Positions 1 to 6,701 of a stretch of 7,000 bases of DNA are shown piece by piece. The stretch is from an uncultured Selenomonadaceae bacterium (GTDB lineage: Bacteria > Bacillota_C > Negativicutes > Selenomonadales > Selenomonadaceae). Under the pieces are notes generated by a model that was not told the DNA's origin, made no database searches, and worked only from the letters and a program-made list of their open reading frames with translations. Every line of letters begins with the position of its first letter. The first letter of the stretch is position 1. The DNA lies in contig CAMIWP010000054.1 of assembly GCA_946402475.1 (NCBI GenBank), positions 1 through 7,000 on the forward strand, read 5' to 3'. The translations under genes and the position numbers were made by a program.

Positions 1-254
1 CAGGACTCAAGCAAGAGGTGAAATCCCTTGACAGAAGGCTTTCCCGTGTGGAGGAAAAGGTGGATGCCCTTGGTGTGACGGTCAAGGAAAATACCGAGAT
101 GATCAAGGCATTGACGAACAGAACCGATATGCTCGATGCGAAGATGGACGGGTTGACTCTTGGCACTGCCAGCACGGCACAGGTACAGGCGGTACGGCAG
201 GAATTCAGGGAACATTTGCGGAATATAGGGCAGGCATTCATGATAGAGGCATAA
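1..254 (+). CDS. C-terminal part of an unrecognised coiled-coil protein (5' end outside window)
   Basis: The frame is open from base 3 and ends at the TAA at 252-254. An in-frame GTG lies at 18, but codons before it (reading GLKQE) are also open and lack a good ribosome binding site, so the gene most likely starts upstream of the window. The visible 84 or so residues are highly charged, with hydrophobic residues at heptad-like spacing (LDRRLSRVEEKVDALG, then a second run through MIKALTNRTDMLDAKMDGL). This predicts a coiled coil. There is no signal peptide or membrane segment in the visible part. I do not recognise a family, and a coiled coil alone does not assign a function. The stop lies 22 nt before the preferred fbp start with no terminator between them, so the two genes are probably transcribed together. 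Confidence 0.6.
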   Translation, partial: GLKQEVKSLDRRLSRVEEKVDALGVTVKENTEMIKALTNRTDMLDAKMDGLTLGTASTAQVQAVRQEFREHLRNIGQAFMIEA

Positions 255-276
255 AAACCAGGGCGAGGTGTTACGG

Positions 277-2184
277 ATGGCAGCGCAGCAGAAGGGCAAG
301 GTCAGCAAAGTGCTCCGCCTGATGGCAGAGAAGTACCCCACGAAGGAAGCAGTCTACAACGAGCTCATTCACCTCCAATCCCAGTTGAAGCTTCCCAAGG
401 GCGTAGAGCATTTTATGAGCGACCTGCACGGGGAGTACGCATCTTTTTTTCACATTCTGAACAACTGTTCCGGGGTCATACGGGAGAAGGTGGACTACGT
501 CTTCGGGGCGCGGCTCACGGAGGAACAGATGGCAGAATTCTGCACCCCCATTTACTATCCCAAGGAGAAAATCCAGCAGATGAAGGAGGAGCGCAAGGCG
601 ACGCCGGAGTGGTTTCGGAGGAACCTGGCCCAATTGCTGGAACTCGCCAAGCTCATGTCTTACAAGTACCCCGCGTCTAAGGTGGAAGGATTCATCCCGG
701 AGAAATACGCCTCGGTGATCGAGGAGATGATGAACACGAGACCGGAGGCGGACAATGCTCAGTTTGTCTATCACAAGCGCCTTTTGGATACCATCGTGCA
801 GATTGACAGCGGGGAGGACTTCATCTACGCCTTCACTGTTCTGGTGAAACGCTTGGCTGTGGATCGGCTGCACATTGTGGGGGATTTCTTTGACCGGGGG
901 AACCGCCCCGATGCCATTCTGAACCTTCTCATGCAGCATCCTTCCGTGGACATCCAATGGGGCAATCACGATGTGCTCTGGATGGGGGCGGCCTTGGGCA
1001 GCGAGGTCTGCATCGCCACCGTGGTGCGAAACAGCCTCCGCTACAACAATACGGATGTGCTGGAGCGGGGCTATGGCATTAGCCTGCGGTCCTTGACCAC
1101 CTTTGCCACCCACAGCTATCCCGATGCCAATCCCATCAAGGCTGCGGAGAAGGCGGCGGCCATGCTGATGTTCAAACTGGAGGGGCAGCTCATTCGCCGC
1201 AATCCGGATTTTTGCATGGACCACCGATTGCTGCTGGACCGGATCGACTTTCGTTCTTCTTGCGCCGTGCTGGCCGACGGAAAGCGATATGAGCTTAGGA
1301 GCGCTTACTTCCCCACCATTGACGAGAACACAAAGGATCCCTACGTCCTGACGGAGGAGGAGCAGACCATCATCGACGATCTGCGTTCCTACTTCACGGA
1401 GAGCGCGGTGCTGCAGCGTCATGTGGACTATCTCTACAAAAAGGGCGGCATCTATACCTGCTTCAACGGGAATCTCCTGTTCCACGGCTGCATGCCCATG
1501 AATGAGGACGGCAGCTTCCGGGAAGTGATCTTTGAGGGAAAGGCATACAAGGGAAAGGCGTACTTCGACTATGCGGATCAGCGGGCGCGTCAGGCCTATC
1601 TTTACCGTACCCAGGACGGGCTGGATTTCATGTACTTTCTGTGGTGCGGCTTGATCTCGCCGGTGGCGGGGCGGGAATTCCGCACCTTTGAGCGGGCCTT
1701 TTTGGCGGATAAGAGCACATGGAAGGAACCCAACGATCCTTATTTCAAGCTCATCAATGATGAGGAGACCTGCGAGAAGGTCTTGGCGGAATTCGGCTTG
1801 ACGCCGGAGCGCGGCCATATCATTAACGGCCACGTGCCGGTGAAGGTGAAGAAAGGGGAAACTCCGGTGAAGGCGGGGGGCAGGGCCATCGTCATTGATG
1901 GAGGTTTCTGCAAGGCTTATCACAGCAAGACGGGAATCTCCGGCTACACGCTCATTTCCAATTCCCGGGGCCTGCGCCTGTTGCAACACCAGAAGATCGC
2001 CGATGTCCGCATGGCCCTCCGGGACAACGGGGACATCGAGTCTGTGTCTGAGACGGTGGAACTCCAGAACTATCGCACGACCATTGGGGACACGGACAAG
2101 GGCAAGTCCATCCAGGATGAGATCACGGATCTCTATAATCTCCTGCTGGCTTATCAAAATGGTTTGCTGAAGCCAAAAGAATAA
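277..2184 (+). CDS. fbp: Class III fructose-1,6-bisphosphatase
   Basis: This enzyme hydrolyses fructose 1,6-bisphosphate to fructose 6-phosphate and phosphate, the committed step of gluconeogenesis, in the cytoplasm. The 635 residues fit the long Firmicutes type III family, which is unrelated to the E. coli Fbp and GlpX enzymes and has a calcineurin-like metallophosphatase core. Metal-binding motifs seen (numbered from ATG 277) are SDLHGEY at 48-54, GDFFDRG at 202-208, GNHD at 229-232, NGHVPV at 517-522 and the DGGF segment at about 541-544. The region between the GNHD motif and about residue 515 is the large family-specific insertion. Start choice: ATG 277 has GAGG at 265-268 with 8 nt spacing. 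A GTG at 268 would add three residues, but its spacing is poor and it would include a TTA codon, a codon otherwise absent from the in-frame register of this gene and its neighbour. No frameshift or missing motif is seen. Family members in Bacillus are Mn-dependent and stimulated by PEP; that is family knowledge, not visible here. Confidence 0.96.
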   Translation: MAAQQKGKVSKVLRLMAEKYPTKEAVYNELIHLQSQLKLPKGVEHFMSDLHGEYASFFHILNNCSGVIREKVDYVFGARLTEEQMAEFCTPIYYPKEKIQQMKEERKATPEWFRRNLAQLLELAKLMSYKYPASKVEGFIPEKYASVIEEMMNTRPEADNAQFVYHKRLLDTIVQIDSGEDFIYAFTVLVKRLAVDRLHIVGDFFDRGNRPDAILNLLMQHPSVDIQWGNHDVLWMGAALGSEVCIATVVRNSLRYNNTDVLERGYGISLRSLTTFATHSYPDANPIKAAEKAAAMLMFKLEGQLIRRNPDFCMDHRLLLDRIDFRSSCAVLADGKRYELRSAYFPTIDENTKDPYVLTEEEQTIIDDLRSYFTESAVLQRHVDYLYKKGGIYTCFNGNLLFHGCMPMNEDGSFREVIFEGKAYKGKAYFDYADQRARQAYLYRTQDGLDFMYFLWCGLISPVAGREFRTFERAFLADKSTWKEPNDPYFKLINDEETCEKVLAEFGLTPERGHIINGHVPVKVKKGETPVKAGGRAIVIDGGFCKAYHSKTGISGYTLISNSRGLRLLQHQKIADVRMALRDNGDIESVSETVELQNYRTTIGDTDKGKSIQDEITDLYNLLLAYQNGLLKPKE

Positions 2185-2265
2185 TCGCGGTGAGGAAGGG
2201 AAAAGACCGCCGGATGTTGAATAGAATACAGTTAGAAACCAATGTGGCGGGAAGAAGGCGATCTT

Positions 2266-3984
2266 GTGGATGAAAAACCGGTAATACTCATTGTGGATCC
2301 CGATGATGCGAACCGGGAAGCTCTTGCCGGCTTTTTTCGGGAGGACTATGAGATAGTTGAGGTGGCGGATGGCGACGCGGCGCTTGTCGCCGTGGGAGCC
2401 CGGCGGGTGAATCTTGTCTTGTTGGAGATGGAGATGCCGGGAATGGACGGCGTTGATCTTATGACCGTCATGAAGCATACCTCGGGGATGAACGAAATTC
2501 CCGTGGTTGCCATGCTCCACCGCGGCGATTACGAGAGCGAGGCCAATGCGGTGGAGATGGGCGCCGCGGACTTCATCACAAAGCCCTTTCATCCCACGGT
2601 GGTCCAATGCAGGGTGCGAAACGTGCTGGGGGGCTATGAGAACGAATGGCGCAAGGCTCTTCAGGTGGCCCAGGATCGGGAGATTGTGGAGATGCAGCGC
2701 TCCATGGAGACAGATCCTCTCACGGGGCTTTACAATCGGGAGACCTTCTACCGCAAGGCCGCAGAGTTCATGCAAGGAAATCGGGATACCCTTTACGATA
2801 TTGTCTATTTCGACATCAGCTGTTTCAAGGTCATCAACGATCTCTTCCACATGGAGACGGGGAACATGATCCTGACGACGGCGGGGTTCTATTTTCCGGC
2901 CATGGTGGGGGATGCGGGGGTCTGCGCCCGCTTCGAGGCGGATCACTTCGTCATCTGTATCCCAAGGGACAGGCTGGACATCGATCGCGTCATGAAGGGG
3001 CTGGATGACAGCGTAAAATCCCTGGGCATCAACCACAATATACGCTTCTTCGCCGGAATCTATCCGGTACAGGACGCCTTTCTTCCCGTGGACAGGATGT
3101 GCGACTGGGCCCACATGGCCCTCAACAAGATCAAGGGGAGCTACGGTACCCGCTATGCCTACTATGACGAGAGCATGTGGGATGTCATGGTGCGGGAGCA
3201 GACGCTGGTGCGGGACATGGAGATCGGGCTCCATGAGAAGCAGTTCTGCGTCTACATGCAGTCGGTCTACAACGTGGAGAAGAAGCGCATCGTGGGAGCG
3301 GAGGCTCTGGTGCGGTGGAACCATCCGGACATCGGGACGATCCTTCCCTCCTATTTCATCCCGCTCTTCGAGCGCAACGGATTTATCGTGCGCATGGATC
3401 GCTATGTATGGGAAGAGGTGTGCAAATTTCTCCGGGAACAGAAGGAGAGATTCGGCACGGTCATCCCTGTTTCGGTGAACGTGTCCCGCCTGAATTTCTA
3501 CAATCTGGATCTGTTGCAGTACATGTTGAGCCTGGTGGAGAAATATCGGCTGGAGCCTTGGATGCTGAAGCTGGAAATCACGGAAACGGCCTATATGGAC
3601 GAGCCGGAGAAGATCATCTCGGTCATCAAGGAATTCCGCGCGCAGGGATTTGCCGTCCTCATGGACGATTTCGGCAGCGGGCATTCCTCCCTGAGCATGC
3701 TCAAAAACCTGCCGGTGGATGTGCTGAAGCTGGACATGAGCTTCTCCCATGAGGCGGGCCATTCCCAGAGGGTCAACGCCATCCTGAAGTTCATCATGAG
3801 CCTGTCCCGGGAACTTGGGATGCAGGTCATCGCGGAGGGCGTTGAGACCAAGCAGCAGTTGGATGTCATATCTTCCCTCGGTTGCCAGGACATTCAGGGG
3901 TATTATTTCTCCCGCCCCCTTCCGGCGGAGAAGTTCATGAAGACACTGGAGGAGCAGCAGGGCGCAGAGGCCAGGGAAAAATAA
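2266..3984 (+). CDS. REC-GGDEF-EAL c-di-GMP phosphodiesterase with degenerate receiver and GGDEF domains
   Basis: This is a cytoplasmic signalling protein of 572 residues with no membrane segment. Domains are a CheY-like receiver at about 5-122, a GGDEF domain at about 148-300 and an EAL domain at about 312-560. The EAL domain looks active: E346 (EAL), N405, E437, the D467-D468 pair of the DDFGSG loop, K488, E524 and Q544 match the residues that bind metal and hydrolyse c-di-GMP to pGpG. The GGDEF signature reads EADHF (224-228), so cyclase activity is unlikely. D183, N191 and D192 remain, so GTP binding is possible. No RxxD inhibitory site is seen. In the receiver the phosphoacceptor position is Glu (E54), the acidic pair is D11-P12, the usual Thr/Ser is Leu (L84), and K106 is kept. 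Start choice: GTG 2266 has an AAGAAGG-type ribosome binding site 7 nt upstream and places the first receiver strand correctly. ATG 2242, eight codons earlier, lacks one. The gap of about 80 nt after fbp has no clear terminator, so read-through from fbp is possible. Confidence 0.93.
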   Translation: MDEKPVILIVDPDDANREALAGFFREDYEIVEVADGDAALVAVGARRVNLVLLEMEMPGMDGVDLMTVMKHTSGMNEIPVVAMLHRGDYESEANAVEMGAADFITKPFHPTVVQCRVRNVLGGYENEWRKALQVAQDREIVEMQRSMETDPLTGLYNRETFYRKAAEFMQGNRDTLYDIVYFDISCFKVINDLFHMETGNMILTTAGFYFPAMVGDAGVCARFEADHFVICIPRDRLDIDRVMKGLDDSVKSLGINHNIRFFAGIYPVQDAFLPVDRMCDWAHMALNKIKGSYGTRYAYYDESMWDVMVREQTLVRDMEIGLHEKQFCVYMQSVYNVEKKRIVGAEALVRWNHPDIGTILPSYFIPLFERNGFIVRMDRYVWEEVCKFLREQKERFGTVIPVSVNVSRLNFYNLDLLQYMLSLVEKYRLEPWMLKLEITETAYMDEPEKIISVIKEFRAQGFAVLMDDFGSGHSSLSMLKNLPVDVLKLDMSFSHEAGHSQRVNAILKFIMSLSRELGMQVIAEGVETKQQLDVISSLGCQDIQGYYFSRPLPAEKFMKTLEEQQGAEAREK

Positions 3985-3994
3985 ACGAGGAGAG

Positions 3995-4033
3995 CAGGGA
4001 AGTCTCGGAACGCAGGGGATTTCCCTGTTTTTT
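3995..4033 (+). terminator. Rho-independent terminator after the EAL gene
   Basis: CAGGGAA at 3995-4001 pairs perfectly with TTCCCTG at 4021-4027, followed directly by six T at 4028-4033. A second CAGGG at 4013-4017 can instead pair with CCCTG at 4023-4027 to form a shorter, tighter hairpin with the loop GATTT. Both forms share the same 3' arm and T-run, so either would end transcription 11 to 50 nt after the EAL gene's stop and separate it from sucCD. Confidence 0.8.
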
Positions 4034-4056
4034 CTTGCGGCGAAGCAGAGGAGGGT

Positions 4057-4071
4057 AAATTGTCACAATTT
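4057..4071. promoter_or_regulatory. 15-bp perfect palindrome, candidate operator upstream of sucCD
   Basis: AAATTGT at 4057-4063, a central C at 4064 and ACAATTT at 4065-4071 form a perfect inverted repeat in the non-coding leader of sucC. It is about 140 nt before the sucC start. It is too short-looped to be a useful RNA hairpin and lacks a terminator tail, so a dimeric-regulator site is the more likely reading. It carries TTGT/ACAA half-sites somewhat like those of Rex or CRP/FNR-family sites, but the arms are closer together than in those consensus sites. No regulator can be named. Confidence 0.35.
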
Positions 4072-4138
4072 CACTATAAAAGACACAAATGGTTTAATAG
4101 ATAAGAAATAGTAGACAAAAACAAGAAAAAAGTATAAA
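4070..4138 (+). promoter_or_regulatory. Candidate promoter region for sucCD
   Basis: Two weak sigma-70-like arrangements are visible. One is TTCACT (4070-4075), 17 nt, TTTAAT (4093-4098). The other is TAGACA (4112-4117), 15 nt, TATAAA (4133-4138), with better hexamers but short spacing. The tract from about 4075 to 4147 is distinctly A/T-rich compared with the genes. The first would start about 105 nt and the second about 65 nt before the sucC ATG. Because a terminator lies just upstream, a promoter must exist here, but which one is used is uncertain. In the first, the palindrome at 4057-4071 would overlap the -35 hexamer, as expected for a repressor site. Confidence 0.4.
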
Positions 4139-4210
4139 CTTTATTCTAGACGGAAAGGCCGGCTTTTACGGACGGCGCTTCTTTTGAGAAATATACAGGG
4201 AGGCAGGTTT

Positions 4211-5407
<1,197 letters not shown>

Positions 5408-5422
5408 GGAGGTCCGTAAACG

Positions 5423-6328
5423 ATGAGCATTTTAGTGAATAAAGATACCAAGGTCATTGTACAGGGCATCACGGGAAAGCAGGCTGCTTTCCACACGAAG
5501 CAGATGCTGGCTTACGGTACGAAGATCGTGGGCGGCGTGACCCCCGGCAAGGCAGGCCAGACGGTGGAGGGCGTTCCCGTGTTCAACACCGTGAAGGATG
5601 CGGTTGCGGCTACGGGCGCTACGGCATCGGTCATCTACGTTCCCGCAAGGTTTGCGGCGGACTCCATCATGGAGGGCGTTGATGCGGGACTCGATCTCGT
5701 GGTCTGCATCACGGAGCACATTCCCGTTCTCGACATGGTGAAGGTGCGCCGCTACATGGAGGGCAAGAAGACCCGCCTCATCGGCCCGAACTGCCCCGGC
5801 ATCATGACGACGGGGGAGGCGAAGCTCGGCATCACCCCGGGAAATGTTCAGAAGAAAGGCCATGTGGGACTCGTTTCCCGCTCCGGAACCCTCACCTATG
5901 AGGCGGCCTTCCAGCTCATGAACGCCGGTATCGGCATCACCACTTCCGTGGGCATCGGCGGCGACCCCGTCAAGGGCACGGATTTCATCGACGCGCTGGA
6001 ACTCTTCAAGAATGATCCCGAGACCAAAGCGGTGCTCATGATCGGCGAGATCGGCGGAACGGCGGAGGAAGACGCCGCGAAGTGGATCAAGGAGAACATG
6101 CCGGACAAGCCTGTCACGGCCTTCATCGCCGGCCGTCAGGCGCCTCCCGGAAAGCGCATGGGCCATGCCGGTGCCATCATTTCCGGCGGCAAGGGAACCG
6201 CAGCGGACAAGATCAAGGCCCTGAACGGCGTCGGCATTGAAGTGGCCGACACCGTTGCCCATATCGGCGAGACCGTGGTGGCAACGCTCAAGAAGGCCGG
6301 GATCTACGACGCTTGCCATACCTGCTGA
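5423..6328 (+). CDS. sucD: Succinyl-CoA synthetase alpha subunit
   Basis: The alpha subunit binds CoA and carries the phosphohistidine intermediate. The 301 residues compare with about 290 in typical family members. An N-terminal Rossmann-type CoA-binding domain contains QGITGKQ at 14-20 and GPNCPG at 121-126. The C-terminal ligase domain contains SRSGTLTYE at 152-160, VGIGGDP at 176-182, GEIGG with E209 at 208-212, and MGHAGA with H248, the expected phosphorylated histidine. All key residues are present, so an active SucCD complex is expected. The GGAGG ribosome binding site (5408-5412) lies directly behind the sucC TGA (5405-5407), 10 nt before this ATG, so translation of the two subunits is probably coupled. 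The C-terminus (about ten residues, ending in DACHTC) runs past the usual end and its stop sits in a tandem 8-nt duplication (6321-6336). Confidence 0.97.
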   Translation: MSILVNKDTKVIVQGITGKQAAFHTKQMLAYGTKIVGGVTPGKAGQTVEGVPVFNTVKDAVAATGATASVIYVPARFAADSIMEGVDAGLDLVVCITEHIPVLDMVKVRRYMEGKKTRLIGPNCPGIMTTGEAKLGITPGNVQKKGHVGLVSRSGTLTYEAAFQLMNAGIGITTSVGIGGDPVKGTDFIDALELFKNDPETKAVLMIGEIGGTAEEDAAKWIKENMPDKPVTAFIAGRQAPPGKRMGHAGAIISGGKGTAADKIKALNGVGIEVADTVAHIGETVVATLKKAGIYDACHTC

Positions 6329-6336
6329 CCTGCTGA
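6321..6336 (+). repeat. Tandem duplication of CCTGCTGA at the sucD stop
   Basis: CCTGCTGA occurs at 6321-6328 and again at 6329-6336 with no gap. The first copy contains the sucD stop TGA (6326-6328). A near copy, CCTGCTGC, lies in the hairpin at 6421-6428. This is probably a small slippage product and may explain the slightly extended, non-conserved SucD C-terminus. Confidence 0.6.
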
Positions 6337-6339
6337 GGG

Positions 6340-6370
6340 AAACCCGGTAATGACACGGTTTAGCGGGTTT
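6340..6370 (+). other. Hairpin without T-run downstream of sucD
   Basis: AAACCCG at 6340-6346 pairs perfectly with CGGGTTT at 6364-6370 around a 17-nt loop. No T-tract follows (GTTGAAGC), so it is a poor intrinsic terminator by itself. It could protect the 3' end of the sucCD message. An alternative pairing of AAACC (6340-6344) with GGTTT (6357-6361) is also possible. Confidence 0.45.
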
Positions 6371-6415
6371 GTTGAAGCATTGGGAGTACGTAAAAGGTAC
6401 ACAAAATAATGAGAG

Positions 6416-6445
6416 AAGAGCCTGCTGCATTTGCGGCAGGCTCTT
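6416..6445. other. Strong stem-loop, 13 bp, downstream of sucD
   Basis: AAGAGCCTGC at 6416-6425 pairs with GCAGGCTCTT at 6436-6445. Inside, TGC and GCG extend the stem by three pairs (one G.U) around an ATTT tetraloop. The stem is GC-rich and stable but is followed by CCCTCTG rather than a T-run. It may be a backup terminator, an RNA-stabilising element or a dispersed palindromic repeat. Which of these cannot be told from one copy. Confidence 0.65.
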
Positions 6446-6452
6446 CCCTCTG

Positions 6453-6500
6453 AAAAAGGGACTGTCACACGGTCATTACGTGCGACAGCCCCCTTTTTTT
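6453..6500 (+). terminator. Rho-independent terminator of sucCD, probably bidirectional
   Basis: The left arm AAAAAGGG (6453-6460), CTGTC (6462-6466) and CACG (6468-6471) pairs with CGTG (6479-6482), GACAG (6484-6488), CCC (6490-6492) and TTTTT (6494-6498). There are two mismatches (A.C) and one bulged C, around the loop GTCATTA. Seven T follow at 6494-6500. Because the left arm starts with five A, the minus-strand transcript would also form a stem followed by U residues. Confidence 0.85.
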
Positions 6501-6504
6501 ATTT

Positions 6505-6524
6505 GTGCCAGCGGCAACTGGCAC
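6505..6524. repeat. Short inverted repeat just past the terminator
   Basis: GTGCCAG (6505-6511) pairs perfectly with CTGGCAC (6518-6524) around CGGCAA. There is no following T-run. Its role is unknown; it could be an operator or a structured spacer. Confidence 0.45.
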
Positions 6525-6581
6525 GGTAAAAAGAAAATTTGCTATGTGTTTGTAAACTCTCTACGAAGTATTATAGCAGAT

Positions 6582-6615
6582 TTTCGCTTATTTTTCATAC
6601 CCAAATTAAGCGAAA
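6582..6615. repeat. 9-bp inverted repeat upstream of the nuclease-family gene
   Basis: TTTCGCTTA (6582-6590) and TAAGCGAAA (6607-6615) are perfect inverted copies separated by 16 nt. The pair lies 32 to 65 nt before the -35 hexamer at 6647. The centre-to-centre distance is about 25 nt, a little more than two helical turns, which would suit a regulator site. It could also be the remains of a mobile-element end. Confidence 0.45.
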
Positions 6616-6646
6616 GGACGGACTATCCATGAAAACTTTTTCTATC

Positions 6647-6675
6647 TTGAAAAAAACGGAAATTTTCGGTATGAT
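6647..6675 (+). promoter_or_regulatory. Near-consensus sigma-70 promoter for the PD-(D/E)XK gene
   Basis: TTGAAA (6647-6652) and TATGAT (6670-6675) each match the -35 and -10 consensus in five of six positions and are separated by exactly 17 nt. The expected start is about 6682, giving a leader of about 20 nt that contains AAAGGA (6685-6690). Confidence 0.75.
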
Positions 6676-6701
6676 AGACGTAGAAAAGGATAGTGGGGTC
6701 G

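Larger units (their letters stand above)
6329..6701. other. Non-coding intergenic region after sucD
   Basis: This 373-nt gap holds no supported gene. In order it contains the second copy of the CCTGCTGA repeat, three hairpins ending in the 6453-6500 terminator, a small 7-bp hairpin (6505-6524), an AT-rich stretch, a 9-bp inverted repeat (6582-6615) and a sigma-70 promoter (6647-6675) for the next gene. Reading frames that cross it run through the hairpins and resemble no protein family I know. Confidence 0.75.

Noticed and set aside
2187..2210. GCGGT/ACCGC inverted repeat after fbp as a terminator
   Set aside because: The stem is only 5 bp with a 14-nt loop and no T-run follows.
271..3762. 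Minus-strand open frame of 1,163 codons
   Set aside because: It lies exactly in register with the complement of fbp and the EAL gene and spans the gap between them. The product is His/Leu/Arg-rich with no domain I recognise, and the openness follows from avoidance of TTA, CTA and TCA in the sense genes.
5432..6430. Minus-strand open frame opposite sucD
   Set aside because: Same codon-register shadow effect, opposite a complete sucD, and it begins inside a hairpin.
6369..6632. 87-codon plus-strand frame after sucD
   Set aside because: It runs through two strong hairpins including the terminator, has no good ribosome binding site, and gives a protein with no recognisable features.
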